The translations under genes were made by a program, and so were the position numbers. DNA of 64,000 nucleotides. Origin: Streptomyces sp. AC555_RSS877. GTDB taxonomy: Bacteria; Actinomycetota; Actinomycetes; Streptomycetales; Streptomycetaceae. The stretch spans positions 62,001 through 126,000 of the forward strand of contig NZ_JAGMUK010000007.1 of the NCBI RefSeq assembly GCF_019049245.1. Direction: 5' to 3'. Positions 17,512 through 26,112 of the stretch are shown in pieces. Under the pieces are notes generated by a model. It ran no database searches, was not told where the DNA came from, and saw only the letters and a program-made list of their open reading frames with translations. Numbering within the stretch: the first letter of the stretch is position 1; each line of letters opens with the position of its first letter.

Positions 17512-17988
17512 CTACAGGTCACTGCGGAGCGTGCCCGGTGCCGTCCGTTGCTCCAGCACGGACAGCAGCCGTTGCCGGTCGGACAGGCGGACCAGCAGCA
17601 GCGGCATCTCCGTCCGCTGCCCCTTGTTGCCTTCCAGCACGAGCAGGCCGGCGCTCCTCGTCCGTCCTGTGCTGCGGGCGGTGCGCGGGACCGAGGCGAG
17701 CTCGGTCCAGGGGATCCGCGACGTACGGCCGCGGAAGCGCACGGCAGCGCCCTCCTGGTCCAGCCTGATCTGCATGAGCCGGGTCAGCAGCGGTACCGCA
17801 AGCATCGCGGCGGCCAGGCCGCCCCACAGCAGCCGGCCTTGGAGACCGTGGCCGAAAGCCACCCTGGGCAGCACGAGCAGCAGGCCGGGTACGACCAGCA
17901 GCAGGCCGAACCGCAGGGCGGGCCGGACGACCAGGTCCGGTTCAGGACGCTCCCTCGGTGACAACGAGACTTCCTCACTCTCTCGCAT
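17512..17988 (-). CDS. PH-domain-like two-helix membrane protein
   Basis: 158 aa: a hydrophobic hairpin (about residues 26-45 and 51-70) followed by a beta-rich C-terminal part with R-I-P-W-T-E-L-A-S-V as in bacterial PH-like/DUF2581-type proteins. Function unknown. The ATG lies two bases after the stop of the 71-aa ORF upstream, implying translation coupling. Confidence 0.7.
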   Translation of the reverse strand: MRESEEVSLSPRERPEPDLVVRPALRFGLLLVVPGLLLVLPRVAFGHGLQGRLLWGGLAAAMLAVPLLTRLMQIRLDQEGAAVRFRGRTSRIPWTELASVPRTARSTGRTRSAGLLVLEGNKGQRTEMPLLLVRLSDRQRLLSVLEQRTAPGTLRSDL

Positions 17989-17990
17989 GC

Positions 17991-18206
17991 TCACCCCCCG
18001 CAGATCTTCCGCAGATTGCTGATCAGCGGGTCGATGGGCGCGGAGCGCATTCCCGGGAGCTTCCCCGTCGCCCAGCTTGTGCCGCCCACCGTCGCCAGGT
18101 CGGCTCCGAGCATGTCCCGCGCCCGAGGGAACCACCACATCACGCCGTTGACAAGCCTGCGCAGGTCGGGAATGGGACCGCGTTCGCCCAACGGCAGCAG
18201 CGGCAC
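17991..18206 (-). CDS. Short hypothetical ORF coupled to the PH-like gene
   Basis: 71 aa, GTG start. Sequence ends ...GGTSWATGKLPGMRSAPIDPLISNLRKICGG; no family recognised. It begins four codons after the pucR stop in the same reading frame and ends two bases before the next gene. Third-position GC is high, supporting coding. It could be a genuine small protein or the 3' piece of a larger decayed gene. Confidence 0.5.
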   Translation of the reverse strand: MPLLPLGERGPIPDLRRLVNGVMWWFPRARDMLGADLATVGGTSWATGKLPGMRSAPIDPLISNLRKICGG

Positions 18207-18215
18207 AGCCAGCCC

Positions 18216-19475
18216 CTAGGCCACCGTCCGCAAGCCGCCCGCCACCGTCGGGCTCGTCCCCCGCACCACCCGGTGCGCGCAGGCCGCCGTCAGGAGTTCG
18301 CCCAGCAGGTCCGGGTCGCCGATCTCCAGCCCGAGCAAGGACTCGATCCGCTCCAGCCGCTGGTAGAGGGACTGCCGGCCGATGTGCAGCAGGGCGGCCG
18401 TGCGGGTGGGTGAGCAGCCGTGCCGCAGGTGGACCTCCAGGGTGCGGACGAGGTCGCTGGGGTGGGCCGCCTCCCAGGCCAGCAGCGGGCCCAGGGCGTG
18501 CTGGACCAGCCCGGCGAGCCGCTCCCGGTTGGCGTCCACGCCACCCCGGGTCAGCTCCCGTTCCAGGGCGAGGGCGCGCGAGGACGTGACCAGCGCGCCG
18601 TCCGGTACGCCCGGTTCGGCGGCCGGCACGGTCAGCGCGAGCTCCAGCGTCGTACGGGCCGCACGCAGCGTGTCGCTCCAGCGCAGCCGGCCTCCACCGG
18701 CGGCGACGGCGTGCCCGACCGCGACGGTCAGGCCGGGCTCGGCGGCCGTACGGAAGGCGTCCTGGACGGCCCGTACCGGGTCGCCGGCACGCGAGCCGGG
18801 CAGTGACAGCAACGCCAGTACGTCCCCCGGGAACGTCGCCCGGAGCACCCCCGCCCCGCCGAGCAGCCGTACCGCACGGTCCACGGTGCTCACGTCCCGC
18901 GTGCCGTGCAGGGACACCCCCAGCAGGCGGGCGCCGGGGCCCGGGTGGAACCCGGCCAGCGCCGCCCGCGCCTCCACCTCGGGCTGATTCAGTGCCGCCC
19001 GGTCGGCCAGGTCCGCGAGCAGCGCGGCCGTGTGGTCGTCGCCCCACGGCCGTACCACCGACCGCCCGGACAGGCCCCGGGCCACGATCGCCCGGTTCGC
19101 GGCCTCCGTGATCCGTACGAAGGGCACGACCCGGTGCAGGGCCAGCAGCGGCAGCCCCACGCGGCGGGCCTCGTCGGTCACCTCGGCCGGCATCGACGGC
19201 AGCGACCGCCCCACCTCCACCGCGAGCCCGGCCGCGTCCCGTGCCGCCAGCTCACGCACGTACCGCCGCCGGACCTCCTCGCCCGCGTCCGTCAGCCCGA
19301 AGCCGTTGGTCAGCAGCAGCTCACCGCCGTCCAGGAAGTTCGCGCCCTCGTACACCTCGCTGGAGTGCACCCAGCGCACCGGGCGGTCCAGGGCGCTCTC
19401 ACCTGCCAGCAGTTCGGGCTCGGCGGCCCGCACCGGGTCCAGCTCCAGGATGTCGCGGAGGGTGAGTGCGGGCAC
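18216..19475 (-). CDS. PucR-family transcriptional regulator
   Basis: 419 aa. N-terminal PucR domain (starts PALTLRDILELDPVRAAEPELLAG...VRWVHSSEVYEGANFLDGGELLLTNG), a GGDEF-like middle part, and a C-terminal HTH_30 (TRTAALLHIGRQSLYQRLERIESLLG). These regulators control purine and related nitrogen-compound catabolism. The GTG at 19475 follows GGAGG by 6 bases. It is divergent from a deaminase/oxygenase pair with only 99 bases between them, so these are its likely targets. Confidence 0.9.
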   Translation of the reverse strand: MPALTLRDILELDPVRAAEPELLAGESALDRPVRWVHSSEVYEGANFLDGGELLLTNGFGLTDAGEEVRRRYVRELAARDAAGLAVEVGRSLPSMPAEVTDEARRVGLPLLALHRVVPFVRITEAANRAIVARGLSGRSVVRPWGDDHTAALLADLADRAALNQPEVEARAALAGFHPGPGARLLGVSLHGTRDVSTVDRAVRLLGGAGVLRATFPGDVLALLSLPGSRAGDPVRAVQDAFRTAAEPGLTVAVGHAVAAGGGRLRWSDTLRAARTTLELALTVPAAEPGVPDGALVTSSRALALERELTRGGVDANRERLAGLVQHALGPLLAWEAAHPSDLVRTLEVHLRHGCSPTRTAALLHIGRQSLYQRLERIESLLGLEIGDPDLLGELLTAACAHRVVRGTSPTVAGGLRTVA

Positions 19476-19574
19476 GGGAACCTCCGGGGCACTGACAGTT
19501 CGTCCGGCTACGGGATGCCCGGAGAGTACTTTCCGCACGTTGCCCTCGTGTTTCCGCCACAGGAGAGTGAAGCC

Positions 19575-20033
19575 ATGGACCCTTTGGATCAGGCGACGGC
19601 CCGCAGCTGGCTCGCCACCGCCGTCGCGGAGGCCCGCGCCGGGCTCGCCGAGGGCGGCATCCCGATCGGCGCCGCCCTCTACGGCACCGACGGCACCCTG
19701 CTCGGCCGCGGCCACAACCGCCGCGTCCAGGACGACGACCCCTCGACGCACGCGGAGACGGCCGCCTTCCGGAACGCGGGACGGCAGCGGTCGTACCGCG
19801 GTACGACGATGGTGACCACCCTCTCCCCGTGCTGGTACTGCTCCGGACTGGTCCGCCAGTTCGGCATCTCGCGGGTCGTCGTCGGCGAGGCGGCCACCTT
19901 CCACGGCGGCCACGACTGGCTGGCGGAGCACGGCGTGCAGATCGTGCTCCTGGACGATCCCGAGTGCGTCGAGATGATGCGCGACTTCATCAAGAACAAC
20001 CCGGCACTGTGGAACGAGGACATCGGTGAGTAA
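19575..20033 (+). CDS. Cytosine/nucleoside deaminase
   Basis: 152 aa zinc deaminase of the CDA fold: His59-Ala-Glu61 and Pro-Cys86-x2-Cys89 (SPCWYC) provide zinc ligands and the catalytic glutamate. Overall layout (N-terminal GIPIGAALY, C-terminal Asp-rich helix and the W near the end) resembles yeast-type cytosine deaminase. It would deaminate a free base such as cytosine or guanine. Ribosome-binding site AGGAGAG. Overlaps the next gene by 8 bases. Confidence 0.85.
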   Translation: MDPLDQATARSWLATAVAEARAGLAEGGIPIGAALYGTDGTLLGRGHNRRVQDDDPSTHAETAAFRNAGRQRSYRGTTMVTTLSPCWYCSGLVRQFGISRVVVGEAATFHGGHDWLAEHGVQIVLLDDPECVEMMRDFIKNNPALWNEDIGE

Positions 20034-20991
20034 GCCCCGCATCCCCACGATCGACCTGAAGCCCTGGGTCGAAGGCACCCCCGACACCCGCGCCGAGATC
20101 GCCCGTACCGTCGACGAGGCCCTCCAGACCGCCGGGTTCCTGCTGGTCACCGGGCATGGGGTGGACCCTGCCCTGCGGTCCGGGATCCGGGAGGCGGCGC
20201 GGGCGTTCTTCCGGATGCCGGTCGACGTCAAGCAGCCGTACGCGGCGAAGGTCGGCGGGCGCGGCTGGCTCGGGCCGGGCGCGGAGGCCAACGGGTATTC
20301 GGAGGGGACGGAGACCCCGCCGGACCTGAAGGAGTCGTTGACGTTCGCGACGCACGAGCACTTCGAGGACCCCGTGATCGACGCGGAGTGGGCGGCGCCG
20401 AACGTCTGGCCTGCCGAGGTGCCGGAACTGCGGGAACTCTGCGAGGAGTACCTGGCGCGGATGGCCGGCCTGGAGAAGGAGCTGCTGTCCCTGCTGGGCG
20501 AGGCGCTCGGGCTCGACGCCGGGTTCTTCTCGAAGCACATGGACCGTCCGACGTACGGCTTCAACATCAACTGGTATCCGGGGACGGAGGTCGTCGGTGA
20601 GCCGCAGCCGGGCCAGTTCCGGATCGGCCCGCACACCGACTTCGGGACGGTGACGATCCTCGACCGGCAGGCCGGCAAGGGCGGACTGCAGGTCTGGACG
20701 GAGCAGGGCGGCTGGGAGGACGCGCCCTTCGACCCGGAGGCGTTCACCGTCAACGTCGGTGACCTGCTGGCCCGTTGGACCGGAGACCGCTGGCGTTCGG
20801 GACGGCACCGCGTGCTGCCCCCGCCGGCCGACGCGCCCGCCGAGGAGCTGATGTCCCTCGTCTACTTCGGCGAGTGCACGCCGGGCACGCTGGTGGAGTC
20901 GCTGCCCGCGCCGGTGGGACGGGTGGCGTACGAGCCCGTCGACTCGCACGTGTACCTGCGGGCGAAGCTGGACTCGATCACCGTAGCCTGA
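20026..20991 (+). CDS. Isopenicillin-N-synthase-like 2OG/Fe(II) oxygenase
   Basis: 321 aa. N-terminal DIOX_N region (IPTIDLKPW...AGFLLVTGHGVD) and a C-terminal double-stranded beta helix. Iron ligands: His203 and Asp205 (PHTDFGTVT) and His261 (GRHRVLPPP). The usual R-x-S co-substrate motif reads L275-M-S277 here, so 2-oxoglutarate anchoring may differ. The GTG start lies inside the deaminase gene, so the two act together, probably oxidising a nucleobase or its product; the substrate is not known. Confidence 0.85.
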   Translation: MSKPRIPTIDLKPWVEGTPDTRAEIARTVDEALQTAGFLLVTGHGVDPALRSGIREAARAFFRMPVDVKQPYAAKVGGRGWLGPGAEANGYSEGTETPPDLKESLTFATHEHFEDPVIDAEWAAPNVWPAEVPELRELCEEYLARMAGLEKELLSLLGEALGLDAGFFSKHMDRPTYGFNINWYPGTEVVGEPQPGQFRIGPHTDFGTVTILDRQAGKGGLQVWTEQGGWEDAPFDPEAFTVNVGDLLARWTGDRWRSGRHRVLPPPADAPAEELMSLVYFGECTPGTLVESLPAPVGRVAYEPVDSHVYLRAKLDSITVA

Positions 20992-21101
20992 ATCGTCGGG
21001 ACGGGTCGAGAGTTTCGTAACACAACGGACATCACCGGGTCTGGCCCGCACCAACTCCCTCTCCTTACCCTGAGGTTGGAGTCTCTGGGGGGAGAGATGC
21101 G

Positions 21102-23213
21102 GTGGGCAGACCGTTGCACGGGCGCGGGGCGCTGTTCGACACCGATCCGGCCGGCCTTGCTCCGCGGCTCGTGGGCCTGCGTCCGCATCAGCACCGGGCC
21201 ACTGCCGTGGAGCATCCGAAGGAGCTGCCCTTCGTGCTGCTGACCGGGGGGCGCGGGCTCGGCAAGAGTGCGGTGCTCGGCGAGTTGCGGGACGCCTACA
21301 AGGGGCACACACCGGTCGCGTCGATCGACTGCGAGGACGTCCAGTTCGCGAGGCCGACCGGGGGGCGGCCCCTGGAGGCCTGGTCGCCGGTGTCGCAGGC
21401 GCTGCTGGTCGTCGCCGAGCAGCTGGCCGAGCCGGTGACCGGGGCCGGGCGGATCGCGTTCCCGCGGCTGATGTCGGGTCTGGTCGCGGTCGCGGCGGGC
21501 GGCTGGGACGACGCGGACTCCGAGCGGATCCGGCGCGAGGTGGAGCGGATCCTGCTGCTGAACGAGGGCGGGTCGTGGGTCGCCGGGTTCGCGGGGCGGA
21601 TGGCCGGCCGGGTCACCGCCAACGTCGTCGCGGCGGTGAGCGGCACCGGGCCGCTCGTGGCGTCGGCGATCGAGGCGACCCTGGAGTCCTTCTCCGACAG
21701 TTTCGTCAACCGGCGCCAGCAGCGCGCCTCCGCCTGGTGGCGCGACTACCCGAACGCGGGCGGCGACGCCCGGCGCGGGCTGATCCTGCTGTCCGGGCAC
21801 TTCCGGGCCGGCGGCACCTCCCGGGAGCACGCCGAGCGGTATCTCGTACGGGCGCTGCTCGCCGACCTGGCCGACGCGTACGCGGGGGTGCTGCCGCGGA
21901 TGCAGCGGCTGGGGCGGCCCCTCGTGCTCATCGACAACGCGCACCAAGCCCCCGGTCCCGGCCTGGCCGACGCCATACTGCGCGACCGCGCCGGCGGGAT
22001 CGCCGACCAGGTCGTGTTCGTCGGCGGTCTGCGCGGCACCGACCGCCCGGTCCTGCGCAGCGCCGTCCGGCGGACCCTGGCGGAGGTCGCGCGGCGCGGC
22101 GACTGGGCGCCGGACCCGGCGGCCCCGTCGTCCCGGGCGCTGCTGGTGGCGCTGCCGCCGCTGAGCCCGGACGACACCCTGCACCTGGTGGGCGCCGCCT
22201 GCGCACAGGCTGCGGTGCCGCCCCAACTGCCGTACGCCATCCACCGGCTGACCGGCGGCAACCCGCTGGGGATCGTCCACCTGGCCGACTCCGCCGCGCA
22301 GAACCTGCCGGGCGCCGCCTCCCTCGGGGAACTGCTGACCGCGGACGTACGGCTGGACGACGACCGCGACGGGCGGCCCACCTATCTCGAACTCCTCGAC
22401 CGGCTGGTGCCCGCCGACCGGCTGGACGAGCTGACCGTGCTGGCCGCCGCGCACGACCACGCCTCGGCCTGCGCGCTCGCCGAGGCGCTTCTGCCGGACG
22501 ACTTCGGCCCGGCGGACGTGCGGGCGCTGGAGACCCGGCTGGTGGCGGAGGGGCTGCCGGAGGTGCCGGGCCGGTTCGTCGGGGACTTCTTCGTACGGAC
22601 CCTGCTGTTGCTGCGGCTGCACCACCGGGACCCGGACCACGGGCAGTGGCGGCAGGCGCACGAGACGCTGATCCGCTACTACGCGCACGCGGCCGACGAC
22701 GACGATCCGGCCCGCGCCCGCTACCGGCTGCACCACGAACTCGCGCTGGGTGGCGCGGAGTCGGCGGTGGCGTACCTGCGTGACACGTTCCCCGCTCTGG
22801 ACATCCGCGTCTGGCTGCGGTCGCTGCGGTTCATCGCGTCGGCGCCCTACTTCCACGCCCACGACCCCGAGGGCCACGACTTCGCCGGAGCCGGACGGGA
22901 CGACCGGCGGGCGGCGGTCGCGCTCGGGCGTACGGACGCCGGGCAGGTCGTGCCGGAGGGTGCGGACGCCGTCCTGCACCTGCGCATACGGCGGCTGCTG
23001 CACGCCGTGTGGCAGCTGACCGACCCGCTCGCGCTGCCCGACGCGAAGGTGTGCGACCGGCTGCGGTTCGAGCTGGAGCAGCTGTCCAACCTGCGGCCGG
23101 CGGGCAACGCGCTGCTGTGGCGCGCCTCGCGGGACTGGCCCGAGGACGCCCTCGCCGGGCGGGCGTTGCGCGTCCCGGACGACGACGAGGACGAAGCGGA
23201 CGGGGAGGCGTGA
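21102..23213 (+). CDS. P-loop ATPase of a two-gene membrane sensor unit
   Basis: 703 aa. Walker A GGRGLGKS (residues 49-56) and a Walker B-like LVLIDNA (274-280) flank an unusual ~200-residue insert; the region after about 320 is helical and followed by a C-terminal domain with no recognised family. Best described as a STAND/AAA-like NTPase of unknown role, cytoplasmic. GTG start chosen by frame; GGGGGGAGAG lies just upstream. The stop overlaps the next gene's ATG (TGATG), so it is made with the membrane-anchored binding protein. Confidence 0.75.
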   Translation: MGRPLHGRGALFDTDPAGLAPRLVGLRPHQHRATAVEHPKELPFVLLTGGRGLGKSAVLGELRDAYKGHTPVASIDCEDVQFARPTGGRPLEAWSPVSQALLVVAEQLAEPVTGAGRIAFPRLMSGLVAVAAGGWDDADSERIRREVERILLLNEGGSWVAGFAGRMAGRVTANVVAAVSGTGPLVASAIEATLESFSDSFVNRRQQRASAWWRDYPNAGGDARRGLILLSGHFRAGGTSREHAERYLVRALLADLADAYAGVLPRMQRLGRPLVLIDNAHQAPGPGLADAILRDRAGGIADQVVFVGGLRGTDRPVLRSAVRRTLAEVARRGDWAPDPAAPSSRALLVALPPLSPDDTLHLVGAACAQAAVPPQLPYAIHRLTGGNPLGIVHLADSAAQNLPGAASLGELLTADVRLDDDRDGRPTYLELLDRLVPADRLDELTVLAAAHDHASACALAEALLPDDFGPADVRALETRLVAEGLPEVPGRFVGDFFVRTLLLLRLHHRDPDHGQWRQAHETLIRYYAHAADDDDPARARYRLHHELALGGAESAVAYLRDTFPALDIRVWLRSLRFIASAPYFHAHDPEGHDFAGAGRDDRRAAVALGRTDAGQVVPEGADAVLHLRIRRLLHAVWQLTDPLALPDAKVCDRLRFELEQLSNLRPAGNALLWRASRDWPEDALAGRALRVPDDDEDEADGEA

Positions 23214-24784
23214 TGGCGGGGAGCGGTGCGGGCGGGGGTTCGGGCAGAGGCTTCGGCACCCGGCTGCGTGAGGGGATCTGGGAGATACCGCTGCGCCGCT
23301 GTCTCGCCCTGCTGGTCGCCGCCGCGGTGGTGGCCGGGCTGGTCCTCGGCGTCCGGGTGCTCGCGCACGACGACCGGTCCTGCGCGGCCGGGGTGGTCCG
23401 GCCCGAGGGCAGCGACGAGTGCGTGGGCGTGTCGGCGACGGACTACTACTTCGGCCGGCCCCAGCTGCGGGAGACCGTCAGGGCGATCGACCGGGAGAAC
23501 AGGTCGCTCAAGGCGGACAGCTATGTCACCGTCGCCCTGCTCGAACCCTTCACCTCGACCGACGCCGACAACCTCGGGGACGTCCTGCACGAGTTGCAGG
23601 GCGCGTATCTGGCCCAGTACCAGGCCAACCACAAGTCGGCCGGGCAGACCCCGGCGATCCGGCTGGTGCTGGCCAACCCCGGGGCGACCGGCGCCCACTG
23701 GGAGCACACGGTCGACCAGCTGGAGAAGATGACCGAGGGCCCGGACCGGCTGCGGGCGGTGACCGGGGTGGGGCTGAGCACCGAGAACAACAAGAAGGCG
23801 GTCGCCGAGCTGACCCGGCGCGGGATTCCGGTGATCGGCTCCTCCATCACAGCCGACGACCTCGCCAACGGTCAGGACGGCACCGATCCCTTCCCGGGGC
23901 TGGCCCGGGTCTCCCCCACCAACACCGACGAGGCCCGCGCGCTCGCCTCCTTCGCCAAGGTGACCGCGGGCAACGCGCTGCTGGTGTACGACAAGCCGGG
24001 CGACCCGTACACGACGACGCTGCAGAAGTCGTTCGCCGACCTCATCAAGGGCTCGCCGTACGAGCCGCAGCCCTTCACCCCGCCCGACGACCGCAGCCAG
24101 GAGGGCACCACCGCCAACACGTTCCGGCAGATCACCCACCTGGTGTGCGACACGGCTCCGGACACCGACACCATCCTGTTCGCCGGACGCCACACCCAGC
24201 TGCGGCAGTTCATCAACGCGCTCGGCGGGCGCGGCTGCCAGGACCGCAGGTTCACGCTGCTGACCGGCGACGAGGGCTCCTACCTGACCGGCGACAAGGA
24301 CCTCGACCGCAGCGCCCTCACGCACAACCTGTCCGTGCGCTACACCGCCCTCGCCCACCCGGACGCCTGGACGAAGGACCCGGCGAAGACGGGCGGCTCG
24401 GCGCAGGGCGCGAGCGTCCTGAACGGTCTGCTCGCGAGCAGCAAGCGCGAGCCGGTCGGCCCGATCGGCCCGATCACCCTGTCGGACGGCCAGCTGATCA
24501 TCGCTTACGACGCCATGCAGCTGGCCGTCAAGGGCATCCGCGAGGCCACCCCCGACGGCGAGGTGGTCCCGCCGCTCGCCGATGTCGGCCTGCAGTGGCC
24601 GCAGGTCAAGGGCTCGCTGAAGGTGAGCGGGGCGAGCGGCTGGATCTGCCTGGACGTGCACGGCAACCCGTACGACAAGGCCGTACCGGTGGTGGAGGTG
24701 ACCCCGCAGGGCGCCAACCGTTTCGTGAGGATCGCCTGGCCGGAGGGAAAGCCGCCGGCGGAGGAGTGCCTGCCGCCGTCGTAG
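23213..24784 (+). CDS. Membrane-anchored periplasmic-binding-like (type 1) receptor
   Basis: 523 aa. One N-terminal membrane helix (about residues 27-48) after a short Gly-rich and basic cytoplasmic start, then ~470 external residues with the Peripla_BP_6 layout of branched-chain amino-acid binding proteins (SYVTVALLEPFTSTDADN, RLVLANPGATGAHW, RGIPVIGSSITADDL, DTILFAGRHTQLRQFINAL). There is no lipobox and no ABC permease or transporter ATPase nearby, so it is more likely a sensor than a transporter part. Coupled to the upstream ATPase. Confidence 0.78.
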   Translation: MAGSGAGGGSGRGFGTRLREGIWEIPLRRCLALLVAAAVVAGLVLGVRVLAHDDRSCAAGVVRPEGSDECVGVSATDYYFGRPQLRETVRAIDRENRSLKADSYVTVALLEPFTSTDADNLGDVLHELQGAYLAQYQANHKSAGQTPAIRLVLANPGATGAHWEHTVDQLEKMTEGPDRLRAVTGVGLSTENNKKAVAELTRRGIPVIGSSITADDLANGQDGTDPFPGLARVSPTNTDEARALASFAKVTAGNALLVYDKPGDPYTTTLQKSFADLIKGSPYEPQPFTPPDDRSQEGTTANTFRQITHLVCDTAPDTDTILFAGRHTQLRQFINALGGRGCQDRRFTLLTGDEGSYLTGDKDLDRSALTHNLSVRYTALAHPDAWTKDPAKTGGSAQGASVLNGLLASSKREPVGPIGPITLSDGQLIIAYDAMQLAVKGIREATPDGEVVPPLADVGLQWPQVKGSLKVSGASGWICLDVHGNPYDKAVPVVEVTPQGANRFVRIAWPEGKPPAEECLPPS

Positions 24785-24791
24785 GACCGGC

Positions 24792-24833
24792 GAAGGCCGG
24801 CTCCCATGACTCAGTCACGGAGAACCGGCCTTC
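24792..24833. terminator. Bidirectional terminator
   Basis: GAAGGCCGG (24792-24800) pairs with CCGGCCTTC (24825-24833), with an inner CTCC/GGAG and TGACT-C-AGTCA pairing. It sits between the convergent receptor gene and resC. Confidence 0.85.
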
Positions 24834-24849
24834 ACCGTAAGGGAGTCGG

Positions 24850-25926
24850 TCACACGCCCGCGTAGGAGTGCTTTCCGCTCACGAAGATGTTGACGCCGTA
24901 GTAGTTGAACAGCCAGCAGCCGAACGCGAGCAGCGCCAGGTAGGCGGCCTTGCGGCCCTTCCAGCCGGCGGTGGCGCGGGCGTGCAGGTAGCAGGCGTAG
25001 GCGACCCAGGTGATGAACGCCCAGGTCTCCTTGGGGTCCCAGCCCCAGTAGCGGCCCCAGGCGTCGCCCGCCCAGATGGCGCCCGCGATGATCGTGAACG
25101 TCCACAGCGGGAAGACTGCCGCGTTGACGCGGTAGGAGAACTTGTCCAGCGACGCCGAGGCGGGCAGCCGCTCCAGGAACGAGGTGGCGAACTGGCCGGG
25201 CTTTCCGCCGCTCGCCAGCTTGTTCTCGTACGAGTCCCTGAACAGGTAGAGGATCGTGCTGACGGCGCCCACGTAGAAGACCGCGCCGCACAGGATCGCG
25301 GTCGAGACGTGGATGTACAGCCAGTACGAGTGGAGGGCGGGAACCAACTGGTCGCTGGCGGTGTACAAGACGGTGACGGCGATGCCGAGATCGAGGAGGA
25401 CCGTCGTGATCAGGAACAGGCCGAGCCAGCGCACGTTCTTCTTCAGCGCGAGCAGCGTGAGGTACACGCCGACGGCGACCGTCGAGAAGGTGATGTTGAA
25501 CTCGTACATGTTGCCCCAGGGAGCCCGCTCCACCGAGGCCGCTCGGGCGACGACCCCGCCCAGCTCGATGAGGAACGCGAGCACCGTGAGGGACACCGCG
25601 ACACGCCCGTAGAGGTCACCCTGCGCGTCGCCACCGTGCGCGCCGGGCCCGTCGGGCACGTCACGCGCACCGGCCGCGGCCCGCACGACCACCTTCGGCC
25701 GCTCCAGTACGGCGGTCGAACCGCCCTTCTGCACGGTGACGTCCGGTGCCTTCGTCTCCGTCCGGGAGGTGAGCGCCGCGGCGGTACGGCCGATCTTGCT
25801 GCGGCCACCGAAGATCCATTCGGTGATGTACGCGAAGAAGGCGAGGGTGTAGACGGCCATCGCGGAGTAGATCAGCGTGTTGCTGAGGTTCGCGAGGTTT
25901 TCGTTGGTGGCGGCGGCGAGTGTCAC
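24850..25926 (-). CDS. Cytochrome c biogenesis protein ResC/CcsB (CcsA)
   Basis: 358 aa multi-pass membrane protein of the System II heme exporter/ligase. The tryptophan-rich heme-handling motif is seen in WAGDAWGRYWGWDPKETWAFITW near residue 300, with conserved histidines in the flanking helices (LHSYWLYIHVSTAI). It works with ResB to deliver heme to apocytochrome c outside the membrane. GTG start with GAAGGAG upstream. Last gene of a resA-ccdA-resB-resC series; 186 bases separate it from resB and show no gene. Confidence 0.93.
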   Translation of the reverse strand: MTLAAATNENLANLSNTLIYSAMAVYTLAFFAYITEWIFGGRSKIGRTAAALTSRTETKAPDVTVQKGGSTAVLERPKVVVRAAAGARDVPDGPGAHGGDAQGDLYGRVAVSLTVLAFLIELGGVVARAASVERAPWGNMYEFNITFSTVAVGVYLTLLALKKNVRWLGLFLITTVLLDLGIAVTVLYTASDQLVPALHSYWLYIHVSTAILCGAVFYVGAVSTILYLFRDSYENKLASGGKPGQFATSFLERLPASASLDKFSYRVNAAVFPLWTFTIIAGAIWAGDAWGRYWGWDPKETWAFITWVAYACYLHARATAGWKGRKAAYLALLAFGCWLFNYYGVNIFVSGKHSYAGV

Positions 25927-26112
25927 CTCAGCGCTCCTTCGATGGATATCCCGGCAACGTGCGCTCGGGCGGCGAGATCTGCAGGTAGCGGGTGTTCGTG
26001 TTCACCGGGCTGGTTTCAACCCGGCTGGCGTTGATCGTGGAAGACCTGGAGGGCCGCTGGTCCGCCGGGCGGCGTGAGCCAGGAATCTCCCTTGTTCCGC
26101 GCGGGAGAGGAT

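Noticed and set aside
19476..19510. Another PafBC-type promoter (CTGTCAGTG on the minus strand before pucR)
   Set aside because: Eight bases further there is GTTCCC, not TAnnnT, so the -10 is missing.
21102..24784. ABC amino-acid transporter
   Set aside because: The ATPase lacks an ABC signature, there is no permease, and the binding protein is membrane-anchored by a helix and not a lipobox.
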